Of a stretch of DNA of 42,174 nucleotides, positions 1 to 6,680 are shown one piece after another. Made by a program: the position numbers and the translations under genes. The stretch is from NCBI RefSeq assembly GCF_001434585.1, contig NZ_AZDB01000018.1, positions 1 to 42,174 of the forward strand, written 5' to 3'. The stretch comes from Companilactobacillus crustorum JCM 15951. GTDB taxonomy: Bacteria > Bacillota > Bacilli > Lactobacillales > Lactobacillaceae. The stretch's first letter is position 1; every line of letters begins with the position of its first letter. A model generated the notes under the pieces. The model had not been told where the DNA came from and searched no databases. It saw nothing but the letters and a program-made list of their open reading frames with translations.

Positions 1-28
1 CAACTCTATTTATCGTACAGCCTAAAAA

Positions 29-60
29 ATTCGATTTTTGTGGAAGGCGGCATCCCTTAA
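29..60. repeat. fragment of an intergenic repeat end
   Basis: Bases 34-50 (ATTTTTGTGGAAGGCGG) are identical to 6621-6637, at the end of the large repeat at 6.16-6.65 kb. A near copy lies on the other strand at about 16066-16090. Only the terminal part of the element is recognisable here. The rest of 1-222 holds no gene I can support. A near-palindrome centred on GTTGCAAC at about 118-125 is visible but has no assigned role. Confidence 0.5.
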
Positions 61-222
61 TCAAAACCAGTTTAATATTCTAAGCGTTTTGCCATCGTTA
101 TGAGGAAGTGCTACCACAGTTGCAACCGGTGGTTGACGTTTTCTCTAATAATGTGCGGCTTTTATTGATGACAAATAAATTGAAAGAGAACATACTCAAA
201 TTAATTTAAAAGGCGGTGATTG

Positions 223-558
223 ATGATGATCTTAGGAACAAGAATTAAAGAAGAACGTGAGAAAAAAGGCTGGAGTCAAAATGATTTAGCAGAAAAATTA
301 CATGTCAGCCGTCAGTCAGTTTCTAAATGGGAATTGGGTAGTGCTTATCCAGACATCGAACGCTTGATTCAAATCAGTGATCTTTTTAATGTGACGTTAG
401 ATAGTCTAATTAAAGGCGACAATCGGCTACAAAAGAATATTAAAGTTGAACATTCTACAGAGTATCATATGAATGTTTGGGATTTTTTAAGCCGTTATTG
501 GTGGCTGATTTTTCCAGTTGGAGGATTTTTGTATGGGATTTTAAATAATCTCAGATGA
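223..558 (+). CDS. XRE-family regulator with a C-terminal membrane segment
   Basis: A DNA-binding protein of about 111 residues. The N-terminal 60 residues form a Cro/C1-type helix-turn-helix, with KGWSQNDLAEKLHVSRQSVSKWE as two helices plus turn and the usual DIERLIQISDLFNVTLDSLI follow-on. The C-terminal 25 residues (WDFLSRYWWLIFPVGGFLYGIL) form one likely transmembrane segment, so the repressor may be membrane-tethered. A TTG lies one codon upstream at 220, but AGGCGG at 211-216 fits ATG 223 or 226 better. The 3' end overlaps the convergent HxlR gene by 18 bp, so read-through from either gene is antisense to the other. The regulated target cannot be told from the sequence. Confidence 0.85.
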   Translation: MMILGTRIKEEREKKGWSQNDLAEKLHVSRQSVSKWELGSAYPDIERLIQISDLFNVTLDSLIKGDNRLQKNIKVEHSTEYHMNVWDFLSRYWWLIFPVGGFLYGILNNLR

Positions 559-906
559 GGTAGTATCTTGGATTGTTTTGATATACATCTCTCCCCACTG
601 GTCCATTGATTTGATAAGAGGAACAAGTGATTTACCTAGATCGGTTAGATGATAACTAGTTTTTATGGGAATAAAAGAAACGTCAATTTCTTTTGCGATA
701 ATTTGATCCTGTTCCAATTGTGAGAGTTGTAAGGATAACATACGTCTTGTACAACCGGGCAATGTCTTGAGTAGTTCACTGTAACGAAGTTCCTGTTCCA
801 TTAGGCGACAGAGAATAATAGATTTCCATTTTCCGTCGAGAATTTTTAAAGTAGTGTCCAATGGGCAGAGTTCTCCATGACGAGTTTTCATATCTAGAGC
901 ATCCAT
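541..906 (-). CDS. HxlR-family winged-helix regulator
   Basis: 121 residues, the normal length of the HxlR/DUF24 family. The family hallmark is clear: a cysteine before the first helix (GELCPLDTTLKIL, Cys14), then GKWKSIILCRL, the recognition region around TRRMLSLQLSQLEQD and the beta wing ending in YHLTDLGKSL. In characterised relatives such as YodB, CatR and HypR the N-terminal cysteine senses electrophiles or oxidants; that this one does is inference. AGGAGG at 912-917 sets the start. An extended -10 (TGCTACAAT, minus strand, about 941-949) could be its promoter. It is divergent from the MFS exporter at 1090, so local control of that exporter is plausible. Confidence 0.9.
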   Translation of the reverse strand: MDALDMKTRHGELCPLDTTLKILDGKWKSIILCRLMEQELRYSELLKTLPGCTRRMLSLQLSQLEQDQIIAKEIDVSFIPIKTSYHLTDLGKSLVPLIKSMDQWGEMYIKTIQDTTSSEII

Positions 907-983
907 AAGTGAGCCTCCTAAATAGTCATAATTTAAGTGAATTGTAGCATTTTATTAGTTGGAAATATAATAATTGAAAAAGC

Positions 984-1039
984 AATACGGGAATTTAATG
1001 ATACTAAGTATGATTAAATTCCCGTATTGTCTTTTTTTT
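984..1039 (+). terminator. 45-bp near-perfect palindrome with T-tract
   Basis: A perfect 16-bp inverted repeat (AATACGGGAATTTAAT at 984-999, complement at 1013-1028) encloses a second dyad, ATACT-A-AGTAT, at 1001-1011. Only the G/G pair at 1000 and 1012 breaks the symmetry. An eight-T run follows at 1032-1039, so on the + strand it reads as a strong intrinsic terminator. The opposite side carries a shorter A-tract at 977-981. It sits between the divergent hxlR and MFS genes. It may stop antisense read-through from the XRE gene, act as an operator, or both. Confidence 0.7.
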
Positions 1040-1089
1040 AATTTAACTTATATTTCGAGATGAATAAAATTATTAAGGAAGCCTTAAAG

Positions 1090-2280
1090 ATGATTAAAAG
1101 AATAGATTTTAAATTGAATGAATTCATGATGGTTGTTGGCTTGTTTTTGGTGGTTTTTGTTATGGGTGCTGATTCATTTATTATTTCTCCGTTATTGCCG
1201 GCAATAGCCAAAGATTTCAATGTATCAGTTGAAGCCGTGGCTTTAGCAGTAACTATTTACGCACTCTGCTATGCTTTGAGTTCGCCATTTTTTGGACCAT
1301 TGGGCGACAAATTTAAGCAAAAGAATTTATTAATGCTAGGTATTTTGTTTTTTCTTATTGGCAGTTTCTTATGTGCGGTCTCGCAAAATATTTATCAATT
1401 TTATTTTTTTAGAGCAATAGCTGGATTAGGAGCGGCTCTATCGATGCCCAATGTTTGGGCTATAATTGGCAATCATTTTGAAGGCAAAAAATTAAATATA
1501 GTTATGGGCATTGTTATGTCAGCTTTATCGTTGTCTATTGCGGTTGGAGTTCCTTTAGGGACAACTTTAGCTCAATTAGCTAATTGGCATATGGCTTTTT
1601 GGGGATCAGGTATTTTGATTCTATTAGTTTTACCAGTTCTTTTAGAAGTAATTCCTAAGAATGGAGGGAATTCAGAGAATACTTTGAACTATTTAGAAGG
1701 ATTTAAAAATCTTTGGAATTCTAAAGAAGCTCTGTGGGCATTATCAATAAATCTTGTCTGGATGTTCGGTTTTTATACGATTTATACGTTTTTGGGAACT
1801 TATTTGCACGATGCTTTCAACTTAAATGTCTCAAAAACAGGCTATGTATTCATTGTTTATGGATTGAGCAATTTTATTGCTAGTTTTTTTGGAGGAACGA
1901 TAATTTCTAAAATTGGGGCTTTGAAAAATATCATTATTAATGGGATATTATCTAGTATTTTTATTTTAGGATTGTCCTTTTATGACAGAAGACTCGTTAA
2001 TATACTGATTTTTTTGATTTTGATTGCCTTAACTCAAGGAATTGGTGTTACAGCATTAACAGCCTATATAGTTAACGTTGTTCCTAGCAATCGATCAACT
2101 GTAATGTCATTTAATAGCTCCTTCTTATACTGGGGGCTAACGTTAGGATCAACATTTGGATCGATTTTTTATGAACAGATTGGATTTAAGGGATTGGGAA
2201 TTTTTTCGTCACTATTGATTTCATTAGCTGTGTATGCAACTTATAGGTTAAATAATCGTCATAAAAATATAATTAAATAG
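1090..2280 (+). CDS. MFS drug:H+ antiporter (DHA1 type)
   Basis: About 396 residues with 12 predicted membrane helices. It has the MFS motif-A region GPLGDKFKQKNLLMLG after helix 2 and an RAIAGLGAALSMP helix 4, typical of 12-TM DHA1 multidrug or sugar exporters that expel small molecules using the proton gradient. An in-frame ATG exists at 1060, but AAGGAA at 1076-1081 is placed correctly for ATG 1090 and the first ten codons of the longer form look like leader. The gene follows the palindromic terminator or operator at 984-1039 and is divergent from an HxlR regulator. The substrate is unknown. Confidence 0.85.
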   Translation: MIKRIDFKLNEFMMVVGLFLVVFVMGADSFIISPLLPAIAKDFNVSVEAVALAVTIYALCYALSSPFFGPLGDKFKQKNLLMLGILFFLIGSFLCAVSQNIYQFYFFRAIAGLGAALSMPNVWAIIGNHFEGKKLNIVMGIVMSALSLSIAVGVPLGTTLAQLANWHMAFWGSGILILLVLPVLLEVIPKNGGNSENTLNYLEGFKNLWNSKEALWALSINLVWMFGFYTIYTFLGTYLHDAFNLNVSKTGYVFIVYGLSNFIASFFGGTIISKIGALKNIIINGILSSIFILGLSFYDRRLVNILIFLILIALTQGIGVTALTAYIVNVVPSNRSTVMSFNSSFLYWGLTLGSTFGSIFYEQIGFKGLGIFSSLLISLAVYATYRLNNRHKNIIK

Positions 2281-2284
2281 TAAT

Positions 2285-2313
2285 TTGACAATGATATAGA
2301 GTAGAGCAATAAT
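2285..2313 (+). promoter_or_regulatory. promoter of the LPXTG protein gene
   Basis: TTGACA at 2285-2290, a 17-bp spacer and AATAAT at 2308-2313, about 80 bases before the start codon. The downstream leader is almost pure A/T. It contains small inverted repeats (AATAATTTT with AAAATTATT near 2308-2332; TTTAGA with TCTAAA near 2346-2368) that could fold in the 5' UTR. Confidence 0.6.
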
Positions 2314-2392
2314 TTTCATAAATAAAATTATTACCGATTTTTATTATTTAGATAATAATTATTCTAAATTATTGAGGGAGATTTAGTTAATT

Positions 2393-4144
2393 ATGTTTAT
2401 GAAAAAGGGAAAAGAATGGGCTTTATCTTGTGCTGCTGTAAGTACTCTGATTTTAACGGGAATGTGTACAACGGTTCATGCAGATACAACTACGGCTCAA
2501 GATACAGCTGCAAGTACAACATCAACAGCTACTGCTAATAACGATAGTTTAAATAGTGTGACAACGGCTACGACACAAGCCAGTTCACAAAATTCTGCCG
2601 TAACACAAGCAGCTAACAGTGATGTTCAAGATGGTGGCAAAGTTAGCGATGACTTTTCGAATGAGAATAATAATCAGTTAGGATATGCTTCCAATTTTCA
2701 TATTTTTGCCAATGAAGCTACTTTAAATGCCCATACAAATGGAAATATTGCCGTGGGAAGACTAACGGGTCATGTTAATTTTGGTACTAATGTTCATGAA
2801 GGACACGTGGATAAAGATGTTTCTTATGTACAAGCACATAACAATATTGCCAATAGTTCCTTTGTAAGCCAAACTGAAAATAGAACTAATAAAGTTGTTT
2901 TTGGTGAAGGAAATACGATCGATGTATCTAATCCTAATAGAACAAAGGTTGACCAAACTGATATCGATCATTTAACTAAGGATGAAACTTATCAGGATAA
3001 GAATGGAAACCAATATATTGATTTTTCAAATTATTTTGGAAAATTAGAGAGTAAATCGAATTCTTTAGCTAACCAAGATCCTCAAGTAACAGTTTCTAAT
3101 AGTGATTTTCCTGATCAAAATCAAAGAGTTATTAACCTCGAGGATTATCAACCTAATGCTAATAATCAAATTGTCATTAATGTTGATCCAGACGTATTGA
3201 CTAGCGGTACACCATTAACAATCTTTGGACTCTCGAAGGACAATGGTGGAACCAATATTATTATTAACGTTGATACTAAAGGTCAAGATCCCTATACTGT
3301 CAATTCTCAAATCAAACTGATTTATAATGACGGTAAAACAAACGACAATACAGAACGTCCTAACCAAGAGACTGAATATTTTGATGATAATCATTTGCTT
3401 TGGAACTTTTATGACAGTACCGCTAGTGACAAATTATATGATGGTCAAATAAATATTGATCGTCCTTTCCAAGGGAGCGTTTTGGCTCCAAAGGCAACTA
3501 TTAATGTTAACCAAAACCTTGATGGTAATATTGTGGCTGATAAGGTAAACGTTAATGCTGAAACCCATAGATGGGATCTTCAAGATGATGATAGTGATAA
3601 AGATGATGAAACCGAGTTTGAACTTGCTGTCACTATTCCTGGCGAATTACCGGATTTACCAGGTGAAGAGGAAAATAACGGTGAAAACATTTATAAGCAT
3701 GATAAAGAAATAGAAGAGGATATTGATCCTGATACCGGTGGCCTAGTAGAGGTTGATGGCGGCAGTGAAGCTGAAAAGCCTGATACAGATGATAACGAGA
3801 ACGGCAACGAAGAAGATAATAACGGTTCTGAAGAGAACAATGAAGGTAATGAAGAAAACACACCTGATGAAAATACCGATAATGAAGCTGGTTTAATTAC
3901 TAACGGTGGCTCAGAAGGAAATACTTCTAATGAAAATAATAATAATTTAGAGGATGGATTGTTATCAGGCGTTGTTGGCAATAATAAAGATGAATCGCAA
4001 ACTCCAACAACTGACTCAACTACTTCAACAGGTACTTTGCCACAAACCGGAGAAACAACGGGGATAATGGCAACAATTATTGGCTTGATTCTAGCTGCCT
4101 TTGCATTTATTTTGAAAACAACTCGAATTAAAAAAGAAGATTAA
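2393..4144 (+). CDS. LPXTG-anchored surface protein with choice-of-anchor-A-like domain
   Basis: 583 residues. A signal peptide (KKGKEWALSCAAVSTLILTG, probable cut after VHA) is followed by a Thr/Ser/Gln-rich linker to about residue 90. A region at about 95-390 then has a pattern I associate with the choice-of-anchor-A family: NFHIFANEATL, NGNIAVGRLTGHVNFGTN, NIIINVDTKG, FQGSVLAPKATINVNQNLDGNIVADKVNV. After that comes an acidic Asp/Glu/Asn/Gly-rich wall-spanning stretch to about 540. LPQTG lies at 549-553, followed by a hydrophobic segment and the basic tail TTRIKKED, the substrate signature for sortase A. Family members are thought to mediate adhesion; the ligand is not visible here. SD GAGGGAG at 2374-2380. 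The tail is shared with many lactobacillar wall proteins, whereas the body is strain-variable. Confidence 0.88.
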   Translation: MFMKKGKEWALSCAAVSTLILTGMCTTVHADTTTAQDTAASTTSTATANNDSLNSVTTATTQASSQNSAVTQAANSDVQDGGKVSDDFSNENNNQLGYASNFHIFANEATLNAHTNGNIAVGRLTGHVNFGTNVHEGHVDKDVSYVQAHNNIANSSFVSQTENRTNKVVFGEGNTIDVSNPNRTKVDQTDIDHLTKDETYQDKNGNQYIDFSNYFGKLESKSNSLANQDPQVTVSNSDFPDQNQRVINLEDYQPNANNQIVINVDPDVLTSGTPLTIFGLSKDNGGTNIIINVDTKGQDPYTVNSQIKLIYNDGKTNDNTERPNQETEYFDDNHLLWNFYDSTASDKLYDGQINIDRPFQGSVLAPKATINVNQNLDGNIVADKVNVNAETHRWDLQDDDSDKDDETEFELAVTIPGELPDLPGEEENNGENIYKHDKEIEEDIDPDTGGLVEVDGGSEAEKPDTDDNENGNEEDNNGSEENNEGNEENTPDENTDNEAGLITNGGSEGNTSNENNNNLEDGLLSGVVGNNKDESQTPTTDSTTSTGTLPQTGETTGIMATIIGLILAAFAFILKTTRIKKED

Positions 4145-4181
4145 GTAGTAAATACAGAGCCAAAATAATTTTTTCCACATA

Positions 4182-4228
4182 AAAATCCAGTGTGACAACC
4201 AATAAAACGGTTGCTACACTGGATTTTC
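4182..4228. terminator. bidirectional terminator between convergent genes
   Basis: AAAATCCAGTGT at 4182-4193 pairs with the ACACTGGATTTT arm ending at 4226, with ACAACC/GGTTG continuing the stem. There are T-runs on both strands. It serves the wall-protein gene (+) and the acyltransferase gene (-). The outer arms resemble those of the terminator at 32579-32626. Confidence 0.85.
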
Positions 4229-4238
4229 TTATTGCTAG

Positions 4239-5318
4239 TTATTTAGAATTTCTTTTGCGTGAATTTCCGGTTAGTAAGTAATTGATACCAGGAATTAAAT
4301 TTAAAATCCAAATGATAATAATTGAAAGAACTGTTACTACAATGTAACGAATAAAAGTTGCAATCAAACCATGGATAGCAATATGGTTCATAAAGAAAGG
4401 TTCGATATAAAGAATCAATAAGTTATGAATTAGATAAACACCGAAAACTAAAGGTGATAGGAATTCAAAAACTTTGATGGTTGTGGCAGATGTAATACGA
4501 TTACCCCATTTTTGTAACAGAATAAAGGCCGCTACAGACATGATCGGGATGAAAATAGAAGTGACATAGTAATTATTGTTTGTATCAAAAATATTAGGAA
4601 AAATTTCCGAAACAAAGTTGCCACCAATACCGACGACCAAAAAGATTACTATCAAAATTAAATTATTAGTATTTTCAACTTTTAATTTGGTTAATAGATA
4701 ACCTAGAATGAAATATCCTGTAAAGCCACCGACTAAGAAAAAGTTTGCTACAGGCGATAACTCTAGTACATGTTCAAAATTCTTAGGTAACATGACAGCA
4801 ATTGATGGGATTAAAGAGCAGGTTACAAGCCAGATACCAGTAACATAGATAAGCATCCCATTAGTAGCATTTTGAACGAATGTTTTGATCACAGGAGAAA
4901 GAATATAGATTCCTACTAGAGGGTACATAAACCAAAGTGTAGGGGATGTCGGTTGATAGAGAATTGTTTTAACAGCGCTTAAAACATTATGTAACGATAG
5001 TGAGTGAGCGTAGATCCCAACGACAATTGGTGAAATAATTGACCAAAGAACAAAGGGAATTACTACTCGAGGAATTCTTTGCTTCCAAGTGTAGGACAGA
5101 GAAGTAGTTTTTTTACTGTTAAGTAATAAAGAACCAGAAATCATAAAGAAGATTGGAACACTAATATGAGCTAAATAATTTAAAATTTTAGTTATTTGCC
5201 ACTGACCAGTTCCGACATTTAAAGTAGTGTCGATAGCCGAAACGTGAATAAAAATAACTAGTAAAATAGCGATAACACGGATGAAATCAAGATAAAAAAT
5301 ACGATGGTTTTTATTCAT
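4239..5318 (-). CDS. membrane acyltransferase (Acyltransferase_3 / OafA-like)
   Basis: 359 residues with about ten hydrophobic helices spread over the whole length. The N-terminal helix carries the family pattern YLDFIRVIAILLVIFIHVSA: Arg14 and the catalytic-type His25. YLIHNLLIL in the last third is also typical. Such integral membrane enzymes O-acetylate or otherwise acylate cell-surface glycans, sometimes peptidoglycan or teichoic acids. The substrate cannot be read here. An ATG 15 bases upstream (5333) is in frame, but it contains the ribosome site GGAGGG (5326-5331), so ATG 5318 is preferred. The gene stands alone and converges on the LPXTG gene. There is no SGNH domain, unlike OatA. Confidence 0.85.
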   Translation of the reverse strand: MNKNHRIFYLDFIRVIAILLVIFIHVSAIDTTLNVGTGQWQITKILNYLAHISVPIFFMISGSLLLNSKKTTSLSYTWKQRIPRVVIPFVLWSIISPIVVGIYAHSLSLHNVLSAVKTILYQPTSPTLWFMYPLVGIYILSPVIKTFVQNATNGMLIYVTGIWLVTCSLIPSIAVMLPKNFEHVLELSPVANFFLVGGFTGYFILGYLLTKLKVENTNNLILIVIFLVVGIGGNFVSEIFPNIFDTNNNYYVTSIFIPIMSVAAFILLQKWGNRITSATTIKVFEFLSPLVFGVYLIHNLLILYIEPFFMNHIAIHGLIATFIRYIVVTVLSIIIIWILNLIPGINYLLTGNSRKRNSK

Positions 5319-5387
5319 TAAAAATCCCTCCATAAAATACTCTATTAATAATAGTTGAAAACGGAATGAAAATGAAGTATTGGCGTA

Positions 5388-5396
5388 TGATATAAT
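5388..5396 (+). promoter_or_regulatory. extended -10 promoter
   Basis: TGATATAAT, a consensus extended -10 element, 34 bases before ATG 5431. No good -35 is present, as expected for extended -10 promoters. It faces away from the acyltransferase gene. Confidence 0.5.
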
Positions 5397-5430
5397 GACA
5401 AAGTAAAATTATTGATTGGAAGAAGTTATT

Positions 5431-6096
5431 ATGCGCGTAGGAGAATCCCCAGGAACAGATTTCGTTAGATATATAATTTGGATTGCATTTTCTATCGTTA
5501 CTTTAATGTTAAAAAATAATTCAGCCAATAAAAGCGGCTTAGATACACCAATAGTAATTGCCTTTTTTGTGGTTGGCTTAGTTACATTATTTTTAATGAT
5601 AAGAAAGTATATACGTGAGGAAAATTCGTTTTCTGACACGGCTGAAGGATTTGTATATTCTTTAGTTTCTAATATCGGCTTAGTTGGTTTGATGATTATT
5701 TTAGTTTGTCTGCTGAGAATTATGGTCAGTTATTTACAAGTAACTGGTAAATTACCTAGTTTTCAAAATGATGATGTTTTAAGTTCAGATCAAAATGTTT
5801 TTGTCTTCAATATGGTTGCAAATGTCTTTATTGTAACAATTCAACAACAGTTAGTTCAGACAGGATTTTTCTTTAATTACTTCTTTAGAAAGAGTTCTGC
5901 ATACAGTGCTATCATGGGTATTTTGTTGAGTGGAGTTGTAGCTGGATTGATCAGTCTACCTGGTTCCCTCATTCAATTTTTGATGATGATGGCCTTGGGC
6001 TGGTGTTATGCTTTGACTTATCTATATACCAAAGATGAAAAAATGGCCATTTTTGTAGCTATGGTTAGTGCCGCCGTTGGTACAATAATTATTTAG
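5431..6096 (+). CDS. CPBP-like integral membrane protein lacking the catalytic glutamates
   Basis: About 221 residues, six to seven hydrophobic segments. The C-terminal half resembles the CPBP (CAAX protease/bacteriocin-processing, Abi) fold. The segment IQQQLVQTGFFFNYFFRKSS at about residues 137-156 occupies the place of the family motif EExxxR, followed by the small-residue helix SAIMGILLSGVVAGLIS and a final LTYLYTKDEKMAIFVAMVSAAVG segment. The two glutamates that would be catalytic are Gln here, so it is probably not an active protease. This assignment is by pattern only. TTG at 5416 is in frame, but GGAAGAAG at 5418-5425 supports ATG 5431. In lactobacilli CPBP proteins often accompany bacteriocin loci; none is seen nearby. 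Confidence 0.6.
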   Translation: MRVGESPGTDFVRYIIWIAFSIVTLMLKNNSANKSGLDTPIVIAFFVVGLVTLFLMIRKYIREENSFSDTAEGFVYSLVSNIGLVGLMIILVCLLRIMVSYLQVTGKLPSFQNDDVLSSDQNVFVFNMVANVFIVTIQQQLVQTGFFFNYFFRKSSAYSAIMGILLSGVVAGLISLPGSLIQFLMMMALGWCYALTYLYTKDEKMAIFVAMVSAAVGTIII

Positions 6097-6157
6097 AGAA
6101 ATTAAATTAAAAAAATAGATTTAAGTAAGCTTCTAGTGTTTCTTGCTTAAGATTGGT

Positions 6158-6655
6158 TAAATCGCAAGTATTAAAGGATGCCATCTTCCACTGCGCTAGG
6201 AATGGTCTGGAACGTAGTGGGCGGACTTGGAGTCTCTTGGCTTTGCCAACAGTCTTCAAGCTCCACCTTTATCTAAGTGTGTTCCACACTAAGATAAATA
6301 TCACTACTGAGACCATCCTAGCTCCGTTCCAGATTAGTTTATTAGTTAATATTATTAACCTTCAAACTTGCAACAATGATAAAATTCAAATCTAAAAAAA
6401 GAGCTAATGACTTTTTATATTATAGTCATTAGCTCTTTTCGTGTTTAAAATATTTAAAATGAAAAATTATATAACAGTGACATTAGCCTGGAACGAAAAT
6501 TGAAATTGGCTCAGCTGTGAGATTATTCTTGGCAATTTATTGCTTAGAATAAGGCCGAGCTTGGAAATTATGCGTAGCATAAGTTTCAAGTCGTGCCCAC
6601 AGCGTTCCAGCCAAATTTCAATTTTTGTGGAAGGCGGAATACTTATACTTTAACC
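6158..6655 (-). repeat. long structured intergenic repeat (full copy)
   Basis: About 500 bases without a credible gene between the convergent CPBP-like gene and helD. Its reverse complement matches 16051-16335 at both ends and in the middle: the GTTAAAGTATAAGT end, the GGCTGGAA-GTGGGCACGAC block, the AGCTAATGACT hairpin and the CAGTGGAAGATGGCA end. Its own ends are imperfect inverted repeats sharing AAGTATT...CTTCCAC. Inside are several strong hairpins: CTTGGAAATTATGC with GCATAAGTTTCAAG (6568-6598), TTATTCT with AGAATAA (6525-6553), TTATCTAAGTGTG with CACACTAAGATAA (about 6271-6299), and TTGGC/GCCAA near 6237-6251. Several arms retain G-U rather than Watson-Crick pairs, hinting at RNA structure. 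It could be a MITE-like mobile repeat or a structured RNA. Confidence 0.7.
6397..6440. terminator. hairpin inside the intergenic repeat
   Basis: A perfect 16-bp stem, AAAAGAGCTAATGACT (6397-6412) against 6424-6439, with an 11-base loop and A/T tracts on both sides. It can act as terminator for the CPBP-like gene (+) and helD (-). The same arms recur in the inverted repeat copy at 16187-16231. Confidence 0.75.
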
Positions 6656-6680
6656 AAGTATATGAAGAATCAAGCTTAGT

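Noticed and set aside
3633-3981. Open frames antisense to the acidic stalk of the LPXTG protein
   Set aside because: They arise from biased codons of an Asp/Glu/Asn-rich region; no start signals and implausible composition.
5431-6096. Bacteriocin immunity protein assignment for the CPBP-like gene
   Set aside because: No double-glycine leader peptide, bacteriocin precursor or dedicated ABC exporter is visible nearby.
6153-6395. 80-codon open frame inside the large repeat
   Set aside because: It has no ribosome site and lies in a hairpin-dense repeat. The other repeat copy does not preserve the frame, and the translation resembles no protein I know.
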